DNA of 32,573 nt, taken from the NCBI GenBank assembly GCA_022833215.1, contig JAIPUZ010000021.1, positions 1 through 32,573 of the forward strand. The letters run 5' to 3'. Below the pieces are notes generated by a model, which ran no database searches, was not told where the DNA came from, and saw only the letters and a list, made by a program, of their open reading frames with translations. Made by a program: the position numbers and the translations under genes. Position 1 is the first letter of the stretch. Each line of letters opens with the position of its first letter. Shown here one piece after another: positions 1-6,805 of the stretch. Source of the stretch: Mesorhizobium sp. (GTDB lineage: Bacteria; Pseudomonadota; Alphaproteobacteria; Rhizobiales; Rhizobiaceae).

Positions 1-119
1 ACGCCAAGGGCTGGAAGCCGGCCGAGACCCGCAAGCGCAACGTCACAACCGCCCTCAAGGCATACGCCGCCTTCGCAACAAGCGCAGACAAGGGCGCCGT
101 CAGAAAACTCCCGGACTGA
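1..119 (+). CDS. C-terminal end of an unidentified protein (partial)
   Basis: An open frame enters from the left edge and reads 38 codons from base 3 to a TGA at 117-119. The visible tail is rich in Ala, Lys and Thr, begins with [12 protein letters not shown] and ends with AVRKLPD. The codons have the GC-rich third positions typical of the window, which supports real coding sequence. The start lies outside the window and no family motif is visible, so no function is given. It points in the same direction as the lipoprotein gene that follows after a gap of about 150 bases. Confidence 0.5.
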   Translation, partial: AKGWKPAETRKRNVTTALKAYAAFATSADKGAVRKLPD

Positions 120-273
120 CAGGGAGAAAACGGCACTCCGGCAGGGAAGCGGGGCCGGGGCGGTTTTCCGGACTGACGACGGCTTCGCGTTCAGGCTGCG
201 ATCCTGCATCTTGCCACAATTCGGTGGTGGTGTAGGAATCATGCTCGGGCAGGGACCATCCGAGGGTTTTCAC
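120..273. other. Intergenic region with a short direct repeat
   Basis: No convincing gene is seen. The decamer ccggactgac occurs twice (111-120 and 168-177). A GC-rich stretch between GAAAAC (near 125) and GTTTTC (near 164) could fold as a weak terminator for the upstream partial gene, but the arms are short and no clear T-run follows. An in-frame extension of the lipoprotein gene back to 211 is possible but adds residues ahead of what is clearly a signal peptide. Confidence 0.3.
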
Positions 274-525
274 ATGCTTTCCAGAACCATAGCCGTCATC
301 GTCTTCGGCCTTCTGCTTTCCGGCTGCGTCACGGCCGAGCAGCAGCGCACGGCCGATGAGGAGAAATGCCGGTCCTACGGCTTCACGCGCAAGAACGATG
401 CCTTTGCCGAATGCCTGCAGCGCCTGGAGCTCGACCGGCGTGCCGCTGCCCGCGAGAACCGCTATGTCGACCCGTTCCCGCAGGTGATCTACCGGCCCGT
501 CTATGTGCCGGTGAAAGCGAAATAG
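274..525 (+). CDS. Small conserved lipoprotein, 83 aa
   Basis: The protein starts with a short positively charged end and a hydrophobic run (residues 4-15) ending in the lipobox LSGC, so Cys18 should be lipidated and the protein anchored in the membrane facing the periplasm. The mature part contains Cys32 and Cys47 in a KCRSYGF...FAECLQR pattern, which could form a disulfide, then an Arg/Glu-rich helix and a Pro/Tyr/Val-rich tail. I chose the ATG at 274 because it places the signal peptide at the N terminus; the frame is also open from 211. Short lipoproteins of this shape occur in rhizobia as hypothetical proteins, and no function can be assigned. It stands alone, with about 100 bases before the next gene. 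Confidence 0.75.
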   Translation: MLSRTIAVIVFGLLLSGCVTAEQQRTADEEKCRSYGFTRKNDAFAECLQRLELDRRAAARENRYVDPFPQVIYRPVYVPVKAK

Positions 526-623
526 CCGGCGCGGCTCTGCCCCAATCGAATTTGCTCGCAAAATCCGCCCGGCGCGGATAACAGCGCATTGTCGGCCAAA
601 ATGGCCTTTCCAGGGAATGCGCC

Positions 624-1538
624 ATGTCTCGCCTGTCCGGACTCGTGAACCGCAACGTGATTGTGGCCGGCATCCTGCTGATGCTGGCCGGCGATTTCAT
701 GTTCGCGCTCAACGACGCCATGGGCAAATGGCTGGTGGCGAGCTTCTCGGTCGGCCAGGTGGTGCTGGTCCGCTCCATCGGCGCCTTCATCCTCCTCGGT
801 CCGATGATCGTACAGCAGGGAACGGCCAGACTGTTCCATCTCGACCGCATCGGGCTGCAGTTTGCGCGTGTCGTCGCCACCGCGCTCGACACTTTGCTGT
901 TCTACGCCGCCGTCGTCCATCTGCCGCTGGCCGACGTGATGAGCTTCTACATGGCCGGGCCGATCTATGTCGCGGCGCTGTCGCATATGTTCCTCGGCGA
1001 GAAGGTCGGCTGGCGGCGCTGGCTGGCCATCGTCATCGGTTTCTGCGGCGTTCTGGTGATGCTGAAACCGTCATCGGCCGCGCTGTCGATCGAGTCGCTC
1101 TATGCGCTGATCGGCTCGATTTCCTTCGCGGTCGCCATCGTGCTCAGCCGCCTGCTGCGCGGCACCAGCGACACTGCTCTGGTCACGTGGCAGACGGTTG
1201 GCGTCGGGGTTTGCGCCGGCTTCATGACGATCGGCGAGTGGCATCATGCCGCCGCCATCGATTACGGAGCCATGCTTCTGCTGGGCGTCGTCTCCGGCGT
1301 CGCGCATCTTATGATCACGCGCGCCCTGAAGATGGCGCCGGCCTCGACGCTGGCGCCCCTGCACTACACCCTGCTTCTGTGGGCCGTTGTGTTCGGCGTG
1401 ATCTTCTTCAACGAAATCCCGGGTCCGCGCATCCTGATCGGCGCCGGTATCGTGGTGCTGGCCGGGCTCTTCATCTTCCATCGCCAGAACGTCAAGGCTA
1501 CGGTGCCGCCTGAAAGCGTGCCCAAAGGGGTCAACTGA
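624..1538 (+). CDS. EamA/DMT-family inner-membrane transporter
   Basis: This 304-residue protein is made of about ten hydrophobic helices in two similar halves, as in the drug/metabolite transporter superfamily (EamA domains). The first half begins near LMLAGDFMFALNDAMGKWLV; the second begins around residue 155 (SLYALIGSISFAVAIVLSRLL). A typical cytosolic link HMFLGEKVGWRRWLAIVIGFCGVLVM sits at the end of the first repeat. The family exports or imports small metabolites; the substrate cannot be told from sequence. Its TGA (1536-1538) directly abuts the ATG of the methionine sulfoxide reductase gene at 1539, so the two are probably cotranscribed. The ATG at 624 gives a usual family length of about 300 residues. 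Confidence 0.9.
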   Translation: MSRLSGLVNRNVIVAGILLMLAGDFMFALNDAMGKWLVASFSVGQVVLVRSIGAFILLGPMIVQQGTARLFHLDRIGLQFARVVATALDTLLFYAAVVHLPLADVMSFYMAGPIYVAALSHMFLGEKVGWRRWLAIVIGFCGVLVMLKPSSAALSIESLYALIGSISFAVAIVLSRLLRGTSDTALVTWQTVGVGVCAGFMTIGEWHHAAAIDYGAMLLLGVVSGVAHLMITRALKMAPASTLAPLHYTLLLWAVVFGVIFFNEIPGPRILIGAGIVVLAGLFIFHRQNVKATVPPESVPKGVN

Positions 1539-2042
1539 ATGTTTGAAGCGAGCCGCATCGACACAGCCGATAAGCCAGCCTTCTACCGCGAGCTGGCTGC
1601 GCAGGTGGAGGCGCTGCTTGCCGGCGAAACCGATGCAATCGCCAATGCCTCCAATGTTTCGGCGCTGATCTTCCAGACCATGGCAAACCTCAACTGGGCC
1701 GGCTTCTACTTCCTGCGGTCGCCGCAGGAACTGGTCGTAGGCCCCTTCCAGGGAAAGCCTGCCTGCGTGCGCATCGCGGTCGGGCGCGGCGTGTGCGGAA
1801 CGGCCGTGGCCGAACGCCGCTCCATTGTCGTCGAGGACGTGACGAAGATCGAAAACCACATTTTCTGCGATCCCGAATCGCGCTCGGAACTGGTGGTGCC
1901 GCTGATCCGGCACGGTGAAATCCTCGGCGTCATCGATCTCGACAGTCCTGTGCCCGGCCGTTTCGACGAAGACGACCGGCAGGGCGTCGAGCGCCTCGCG
2001 GCCCTCTATGTCGCCGCCAGCGCACCGGAAGGCCCACGATGA
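1539..2042 (+). CDS. msrC: Free-methionine-(R)-sulfoxide reductase (GAF domain)
   Basis: This 167-residue protein is a single GAF domain of the fRMsr type, which reduces free L-methionine-(R)-sulfoxide in the cytosol. Diagnostic stretches are NWAGFYF (52-58), GPFQGKPACVRIAVGRGVCGT (68-88) and SRSELVVPL (114-122). Three cysteines lie at residues 76, 86 and 110; their spacing of 10 and 24 equals that of the catalytic and resolving cysteines known in the E. coli enzyme, so the protein should be active. The gene directly follows the EamA transporter gene, and its last four bases (ATGA, 2039-2042) contain the start of the sensor kinase gene, which points to translational coupling. The pairing suggests a shared link to redox stress; that link is inference. 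Confidence 0.92.
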   Translation: MFEASRIDTADKPAFYRELAAQVEALLAGETDAIANASNVSALIFQTMANLNWAGFYFLRSPQELVVGPFQGKPACVRIAVGRGVCGTAVAERRSIVVEDVTKIENHIFCDPESRSELVVPLIRHGEILGVIDLDSPVPGRFDEDDRQGVERLAALYVAASAPEGPR

Positions 2043-3361
2043 TCAAGCTTAACGCGCCCGATCTGCGCCAGAGCTACCGGCTGCGCCTCAACACGCTGAT
2101 CCGCCTGCGCTGGCTGGCCATAGTCGGCCAGAGCATCGCGGTGCTGTTCGTTGCCTACTGGCTTGAGTTTCCGCTTCCCGTCGGCCTGTGCTTCGCGCTG
2201 ATCGCGGCTTCGGCATGGATGAATCTGTGGCTCGCCTTCCGCTATCCGGCAGCACACCGGCTTACGCCGCTGGCCGCCATGAGCCTGCTGACCTTCGACA
2301 CGCTCCAGCTCGCCGGCCTGCTCTATCTCACAGGCGGGCTGACCAATCCGTTCTCGCTGCTGCTCATCGTGCCGGTGGTGATTTCGGCCACCTCCCTGCC
2401 GATCAGGCTGACCGTTCTGCAGGCGGTGCTGGTGATCGCCGCCGCCTCGCTTCTGGCTTTCTTCCATCGCCCATTGCCGTGGATCGAGGGCACCACGCTG
2501 GTCATGCCCTTCATCTACGTCGCCGGCATGTGGATGGCAGTGCTGTCGGCCACCGCCTTCGCCGCCATCTACGCCTTCCGTGTCGCGGAGGAAGCACGGC
2601 TTCTGTCGGACGCACTGGCCGCCACGGAACTCGTGCTGCAACGCGAACAGCATCTTTCGGCGCTGGACGGGCTGGCCGCCGCCGCCGCGCATGAGCTCGG
2701 CACGCCGCTCGCGACAATCTCGCTGGTCGCAAGGGAAATGGAGAAGGCGCTCGGCAAGGATCCGAAATACAGCGACGACGTCACCCTGCTGCGCAGCCAG
2801 AGCGAACGCTGCCGCGAGATCCTCAAGCGCCTGACCAGCCTGTCCTCCGAGGGCGAGCCGCAGATGGCCCGCCTTCCGCTGACCTCGCTGGTGGAGGAAG
2901 TGACCGCCCCTCATCGCGACTTCGGCATCATCATCCGCCTTCAGCCGGGGGCGTGCATCGGGCCGGAACCGGTCGGACGGCGCAATCCAGGCGTGCTCTA
3001 TGGCCTTGGCAATCTGGTCGAGAACGCGGTGGACTTCGCCCATACCAGCGTCAGCGTCCGCTGGAGCTGGGACGACGATTTCGTGTCCCTGTCCATCGTC
3101 GACGACGGCTCGGGCTTCCCCGTCGAGGTGCTCGACCGGATCGGAGAGCCCTATATGTCGACCCGGCAGGGCGCCGAACCCGGCGGAGGGCTGGGGCTTG
3201 GCCTGTTCATAGCCAAGACCCTGCTTGAGCGATCCGGCGCGACCATCACCTTCGGCAACGCCACCAGCCCCGGCGAAGGCGCCGTGGTTAGCGTTCGCTG
3301 GCCGCGCAGCGATTTCGTCTATGCCGAGGAAAGCGCGGCCCTGCCGCTCCGGAAAGCCTGA
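2039..3361 (+). CDS. actS: Redox sensor histidine kinase, RegB/PrrB/ActS family
   Basis: The 440-residue protein has an N-terminal membrane domain of about six helices (residues 20-185), then dimerisation and ATPase domains. The membrane part carries GGLTNPF at 99-105, matching the ubiquinone-binding heptad known from RegB. The phosphorylated His is His218 in AAAHELGTPLATI. A cysteine at 258 (SERCREIL) lies exactly 40 residues further on, the same distance as between His225 and the redox-active Cys265 of RegB. ATP-binding motifs NLVENAVDFA, DDGSGFP and GGLGLGLFIAKTLL follow. Proteins of this family respond to quinone pool and thiol redox state and phosphorylate RegA/ActR. The gene overlaps msrC by four bases; actR follows after 195 bases. 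Confidence 0.95.
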   Translation: MIKLNAPDLRQSYRLRLNTLIRLRWLAIVGQSIAVLFVAYWLEFPLPVGLCFALIAASAWMNLWLAFRYPAAHRLTPLAAMSLLTFDTLQLAGLLYLTGGLTNPFSLLLIVPVVISATSLPIRLTVLQAVLVIAAASLLAFFHRPLPWIEGTTLVMPFIYVAGMWMAVLSATAFAAIYAFRVAEEARLLSDALAATELVLQREQHLSALDGLAAAAAHELGTPLATISLVAREMEKALGKDPKYSDDVTLLRSQSERCREILKRLTSLSSEGEPQMARLPLTSLVEEVTAPHRDFGIIIRLQPGACIGPEPVGRRNPGVLYGLGNLVENAVDFAHTSVSVRWSWDDDFVSLSIVDDGSGFPVEVLDRIGEPYMSTRQGAEPGGGLGLGLFIAKTLLERSGATITFGNATSPGEGAVVSVRWPRSDFVYAEESAALPLRKA

Positions 3362-3480
3362 AGTCGAATCTCCTTCCCACGTCAGGAAAGTTTTTTCGTC
3401 CGCATCTGCATGAAAACAGGGCAACATATGGCCGAATATGCGCCGGATCGGGAAATGGCCATCCGGACACCGCTCAAAAA

Positions 3481-3508
3481 TTGGACAGCGGCGCTCAACG
3501 CATATATT
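3481..3508 (+). promoter_or_regulatory. Candidate sigma-70 promoter for actR
   Basis: TTGGAC (3481-3486) and TATATT (3503-3508) are separated by 16 bases and lie about 50 bases before the actR ATG, inside a 195-base gap between actS and actR. A separate promoter would let the regulator be made apart from its kinase. The hexamers fit the consensus only moderately and no transcript evidence is available. Confidence 0.4.
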
Positions 3509-3556
3509 TCCGTACAGGACGTTTTGTCGCGGTAAACTGAAGTGGGGTTGAAGATC

Positions 3557-4120
3557 ATGACTGGCGAAGACGGCAATGGCGGCGTGGTGACCGGCGACGA
3601 CACCTCGCTGCTGATCGTGGATGACGACAAGCCCTTCCTCACCCGTCTGGCGCGGGCCATGGAGACGCGCGGCTTCACGGTCGATACAGCCGAAAGCGTC
3701 GAGGAAGCGGTCGGGAAAGCCCGTGCCAATCCCCCCGCCTATGCCGTGGTCGACATGCGGCTCGGCGATGGCAACGGCCTCGACGTGGTCGCCGCCATCC
3801 GCGAGAAGCGGGAGGATGCCCGCACGATCATCCTTACCGGTTACGGCAACATCGCCACGGCTGTGACGGCGGTGAAGCTTGGCGCGGTCGACTATCTTTC
3901 CAAGCCGGCCGACGCCGACGACGTGTTCGCGGCGCTGACCCGCCAGTCGGGCGAGCGCGCAGCGCCCCCGGAAAACCCGATGTCGGCCGACCGTGTGCGC
4001 TGGGAGCACATCCAGCGCGTCTACGAAATGTGCGAGCGCAATGTTTCCGAGACGGCTCGCCGCCTCAACATGCACCGACGCACCCTGCAACGTATCCTCG
4101 CCAAGCGCGCACCGCGATAA
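3557..4120 (+). CDS. actR: Redox response regulator, RegA/PrrA/ActR family
   Basis: The 187-residue protein has a receiver domain (about 12-130) with acidic pocket residues in LLIVDDDKPFL, the phosphorylated Asp66 in VVDMRLGDGNGLDV, Thr in IILTGYGNIATA and Lys in YLSKPAD. The C-terminal third holds a Fis-type helix-turn-helix (NVSETARRLNMHRRTLQRILAKRAPR), the DNA-binding part of RegA-type regulators. These regulators control redox-responsive functions such as CO2 and nitrogen fixation and respiration, and acid tolerance in rhizobia. I chose the ATG at 3557; an in-frame GTG at 3542 would add five residues. The gene is downstream of actS in the same direction and probably has its own promoter. 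Confidence 0.95.
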   Translation: MTGEDGNGGVVTGDDTSLLIVDDDKPFLTRLARAMETRGFTVDTAESVEEAVGKARANPPAYAVVDMRLGDGNGLDVVAAIREKREDARTIILTGYGNIATAVTAVKLGAVDYLSKPADADDVFAALTRQSGERAAPPENPMSADRVRWEHIQRVYEMCERNVSETARRLNMHRRTLQRILAKRAPR

Positions 4121-4168
4121 AAAGGGCAGGGCAGGAAAGGGAGAAAACCCACCCGTCTCCTGCTCTTC

Positions 4169-4669
4169 CTATTCGCTTTCGCCATCCAGTGCCGGCACGG
4201 CCACGCCCGCCAGTTCGGCGGCCAGCAGCCGCGCCGCGCCGGCGCGGGCGATGCGCAGCATCAGGGCCTTGCGCGTGGCTGCGGCCAGCCGGTGCTCGGG
4301 CGCCTCGCGCATGATCTCGGCACCATAGCCGTCAGACAGGATGAAACCGCAATCCTGCGGGAAAATGTCTGCCGGTACGCCCGGATGGGTGGCGAAGAAC
4401 AGCCGGTCCGAATGCAGCCGGTAATCCGGCCATTTGCGGTCCACGCGAAAATCCTCGATCGACGACTTGATCTCGATGATCCAGATGTCGCCCTGTCTGG
4501 TCAGCGCCACGAGGTCGGCGCGACGACCGGTTGCAAGCGACAGCTCGGGCAGCACATGCGCGCCCATTTCCATCAGCAGGCGCTGGACGCCGCGCCGCAC
4601 CAGCATGGCGCGTTCCGACTGGCGACCGTCGGCGAGCGGGTTTCGAAGAATCGGCGAAACGATTGGCAT
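4169..4669 (-). CDS. mmcB: MmcB-family DNA repair nuclease-like protein
   Basis: The 166-residue protein has a PD-(D/E)XK nuclease core: Asp52 (RRADLVAL), Glu66 and Lys68 (IWIIEIKSS), followed by the family signature SIEDFRVDRKWPDYR. MmcB was described in Caulobacter as a DNA-damage-induced protein of the ImuA/ImuB/DnaE2 mutagenesis pathway, and its family is common in alphaproteobacteria; the biochemical role is not settled. The catalytic triad looks intact. The gene is convergent with actR (48-base gap) and lies downstream of the CueR-like gene on the same strand with 90 bases between. No SOS-type GTTC-N7-GTTC box was seen close upstream. Confidence 0.88.
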   Translation of the reverse strand: MPIVSPILRNPLADGRQSERAMLVRRGVQRLLMEMGAHVLPELSLATGRRADLVALTRQGDIWIIEIKSSIEDFRVDRKWPDYRLHSDRLFFATHPGVPADIFPQDCGFILSDGYGAEIMREAPEHRLAAATRKALMLRIARAGAARLLAAELAGVAVPALDGESE

Positions 4670-4759
4670 GAACCATTATCGCCGATTTTGTTCACGGTTT
4701 GAACCCGTTTTCTGCCCCATCGGCCAAACGCTCCGCACTGGCGCAGGAAACGAAAAAGC

Positions 4760-5161
4760 TCAGATGGCACGCTCGCCGAGACCTGCCATCTCCTCAAGAA
4801 TCGGGCAGTCCGGGCGGTCGTCGCCATGGCAGGCATGGATCAGCTTTTGCAGCGTGGCGCGCATGGATTGCAGCTCGCCGATCTTTTCCTCGATCGCCGC
4901 GACATGGCTGGAGGCGATGCGGTGGACATCGGCGCTGGCGCGCGAGCGGTCGCGGTAGAGCGCCATCAATTGCCGGCAGTCCTCTATGGAGAAGCCAAGA
5001 TTGCGCGCACGCCTGAGGAAGGCGAGACGATGGACATCCTCGCCCGTATAGTCGCGATAACCGTTGGCCAACCGCTGCGGTGCGATCAGGCCGATCTCCT
5101 CATAGTAACGGATGGTCTTGGCGGGAATTCCCGTGCGGCGGGCCGCATCTCCGACATTCAT
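4760..5161 (-). CDS. cueR: CueR/HmrR-type copper-responsive MerR regulator
   Basis: The 133-residue protein begins with the MerR winged helix (MNVGDAARRTGIPAKTIRYYEEIGLI), has the long dimerisation helix (about 78-110), and ends in a metal loop with Cys111 and Cys119 (CHGDDRPDC, C-x7-C). Ser76 matches Ser77 of E. coli CueR, a residue tied to selectivity for monovalent ions, so Cu+, Ag+ or Au+ is the likely signal. Such regulators bind promoters with a 19-20 bp spacer and activate copper export genes. Here no copper gene is adjacent; the neighbours are mmcB and a divergent L,D-transpeptidase. The best candidate target in the window is the copA promoter about 8 kb away. That regulatory link is inferred. 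Confidence 0.9.
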   Translation of the reverse strand: MNVGDAARRTGIPAKTIRYYEEIGLIAPQRLANGYRDYTGEDVHRLAFLRRARNLGFSIEDCRQLMALYRDRSRASADVHRIASSHVAAIEEKIGELQSMRATLQKLIHACHGDDRPDCPILEEMAGLGERAI

Positions 5162-5196
5162 TGGGTGCCGACCTTTCGGAGCGTTGATCTTCTACA

Positions 5197-5210
5197 CGTT
5201 CCTGTGAACG
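5197..5210. promoter_or_regulatory. Short dyad upstream of cueR
   Basis: CGTTC-CTGT-GAACG is a perfect 5-base inverted repeat 35 bases upstream of the cueR start, in the 204-base divergent gap between cueR and the L,D-transpeptidase gene. On the - strand a TTGCGC lies just before it and a TGTAGA just after, with about 20 bases between, loosely like an elongated MerR-type spacer. It could be an autoregulatory operator, but it does not share the half-site seen at the copA promoter. Confidence 0.25.
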
Positions 5211-5365
5211 ACTGTTGCGCAATTGCAATAGCATGCAACTTACACGCGGGTCGCGACTGTCATATAGGCAGCGCCTGCTTGGCAAGCAAAGAAAAGCCGT
5301 CATCAATACAGCGGCGAGGCCGAATCGGCTTCCATCAGGATTACCAGGAGGGGGCAGTCTTTTCG

Positions 5366-5980
5366 ATGCGGATCAGAACGGTACTTGCCGCCCTTGCGCT
5401 CTCTGCATCGCTTGCCGGCTGCAGCACCATCGGGACAACCCCGATGTTCACCAGCAGCTATGGCGCCACCACCGACGCGGGCTACAATCTGCCGCGGATT
5501 CCCATCGAGAAGGTGGACAGGAAGTACCACCGCCAGATCGTCCGTTATGATACCAGTGAAAAGCCCGGCACCATCGTCGTCGATACGTCCGGCAAATTCC
5601 TCTATCTGGTCATGGAAGGCGGCAAGGCCATGCGTTACGGCATCGGCGTGGGTCGCGAGGGCTTCGAATGGCGCGGCACAGCGCGCGTGGCCATGAAGCG
5701 TGAATGGCCGACCTGGACACCGCCGGCCGCGATGATCAAGCGCCAGCCTGAACTGGCAAAACACGCCGGTGGAATGAAGCCCGGCCTCGGCAACCCGCTC
5801 GGCGCGCGGGCGCTCTATCTCTTCAACAAGGGCGGCGACACAGGCTACAGGCTGCATGGAACGCCGGAATGGAATTCCATCGGCAAGGCGATGTCCTCCG
5901 GCTGCATCCGCCTCATGAATCAGGACATCATCGACCTCTACAACCGCACGGAGAATGGCGCCAAGGTGGTCGTGCTCTAG
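5366..5980 (+). CDS. L,D-transpeptidase (YkuD domain) lipoprotein
   Basis: The 204-residue protein starts with a lipoprotein signal (MRIRTVLAALALSASLAGC), so it should be anchored on the periplasmic side. The YkuD domain spans about residues 70-204. Catalytic His164 (YRLHGTPEWNSIG) and Cys180 (SSGCIRLMNQDIIDLY) are 16 apart, as expected, and the domain opens with TIVVDTSGKFLYLVMEGGKAMRYGIGVGR. Such enzymes make 3-3 peptidoglycan crosslinks or attach proteins to the wall. I chose the ATG at 5366 because it follows a strong AGGAGGGGG ribosome site and starts the signal peptide; the frame is open much further upstream, across cueR, but that part is antisense to cueR. A palindromic repeat and a terminator follow the stop. 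Confidence 0.93.
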   Translation: MRIRTVLAALALSASLAGCSTIGTTPMFTSSYGATTDAGYNLPRIPIEKVDRKYHRQIVRYDTSEKPGTIVVDTSGKFLYLVMEGGKAMRYGIGVGREGFEWRGTARVAMKREWPTWTPPAAMIKRQPELAKHAGGMKPGLGNPLGARALYLFNKGGDTGYRLHGTPEWNSIGKAMSSGCIRLMNQDIIDLYNRTENGAKVVVL

Positions 5981-5981
5981 A

Positions 5982-6026
5982 GCATGTCGCCCGAAATCGG
6001 GAACCGGTTTCGGGTCTGCGACATGC
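5982..6026. repeat. 45-bp palindromic repeat element
   Basis: Outer arms GCATGTCGC (5982-5990) and GCGACATGC (6018-6026) are perfectly inverted, and inner arms CCCGAAA (5990-5996) and TTTCGGG (6008-6014) pair as well, with TCGGGAACCGG in the loop. It begins one base after the L,D-transpeptidase stop codon. The GCATGTCGC...GCGACATGC frame is known as a dispersed intergenic repeat in rhizobial chromosomes (REP/RIME-like). No second copy was seen in this window. Confidence 0.7.
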
Positions 6027-6073
6027 GGTAACTGTCAGGTGCGAACCGTCTCGGCAACACGGACGTCGCAACG

Positions 6074-6107
6074 AAAAACCGGGCCCTGAAGCCCGGTTTT
6101 TTGTTTT
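6074..6107. terminator. Bidirectional intrinsic terminator between ldt and nifU genes
   Basis: The stem AAAAACCGGGC (6074-6084) pairs with GCCCGGTTTTT (6091-6101), with a 6-base loop, and is followed by a T-rich run on the + strand. The A-rich left side gives a T-run on the - strand too. It sits between the convergent L,D-transpeptidase and NifU genes and should stop both transcripts. Confidence 0.85.
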
Positions 6108-6128
6108 TTGCAATCCGCAACGGCGCGG

Positions 6129-6701
6129 TCAGACGACCTGTTCGACCTGCTGCACTTCAGGCACGAAGTGGCGCAGCAGGTTCTGGATGCCGTGCTTGAG
6201 CGTCGCCGTGGACGACGGGCAGCCGGCGCAGGCGCCCTTCATGTGCAGGAACACGACGCCGTTCTCGTAGCCGCGGAAGGTTATGTCACCGCCATCCTGG
6301 GCCACCGCCGGGCGAACGCGGGTGTCGAGCAATTCCTTGATGGTGAGCACGATTTCCTCGTCCTCCTTGTCGTAGAACTCCTCGCCCTCGTCGATTTCAA
6401 GAGTGGAAGGGCCGGTGCCGGTCATTACCGGCTGGCCCGACATGAAATGCTCCATGATCGTGCCGAGGATCGCGGGCTTCAGATGCTGCCAGTCGGCGCC
6501 ATCCTTGGAGACGGTGATGAAGTCATAGCCGAAGAAGACACCGGTGACGCCGGGAATCTCGAAAAGGCGGCCGGCCAGCGCGGACGAGGCGCGCGCCGTT
6601 TCAGCGTCGCGGAAATCAGCCGTGCCATCGAGCAGCACCTCCCGGCCGGGCAGGAATTTCAGCGTGGCGGGATTGGGGGTCGCCTCGGTCTGGATGAACA
6701 T
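6129..6701 (-). CDS. NifU-family Fe-S cluster scaffold/carrier (Nfu type)
   Basis: The 190-residue protein joins an N-terminal Nfu_N domain (MFIQTEATPNPATLKFLPG, residues 1-90) to a C-terminal NifU domain (about 110-190) with the cluster ligands Cys158 and Cys161 (GACAGCPSST). Nfu proteins bind a transient [4Fe-4S] cluster through this CxxC as a dimer and pass it to target enzymes. The frame is open far upstream (to 7223) through the usp gene in another frame, but the ATG at 6701 starts the known domain. It is the last gene of a - strand line glnD-murJ-trpS-usp-nifU, with 104 bases after usp, and ends at the bidirectional terminator. Confidence 0.94.
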   Translation of the reverse strand: MFIQTEATPNPATLKFLPGREVLLDGTADFRDAETARASSALAGRLFEIPGVTGVFFGYDFITVSKDGADWQHLKPAILGTIMEHFMSGQPVMTGTGPSTLEIDEGEEFYDKEDEEIVLTIKELLDTRVRPAVAQDGGDITFRGYENGVVFLHMKGACAGCPSSTATLKHGIQNLLRHFVPEVQQVEQVV

Positions 6702-6805
6702 GGCCGTCTCCGTGGCCGCATGGCCTCTGGAATTGTCTTTGTCGTCAAAATAAGCCCGCGACCCCGGCCATTCAAGTAAAAGCCCGTCAGGAGAGACGAT
6801 TGGCC

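Noticed and set aside
3372-3396. Possible terminator after actS (CTTCC...GGAAAG followed by six T)
   Set aside because: Only about four consecutive base pairs can form before a mismatch, so the stem is too weak to call despite the T-run.
2006-4090. Long - strand open frame (694 codons) opposite actS and actR
   Set aside because: It is antisense to two intact genes with clear family motifs; the product is His/Asp/Gly-rich, the usual shadow of GC-rich codons, and shows no domain.
4826-5365. 180-codon N-terminal extension of the L,D-transpeptidase frame
   Set aside because: The extension is antisense to cueR, and the ATG at 5366 has a strong ribosome site and begins a clear lipoprotein signal.
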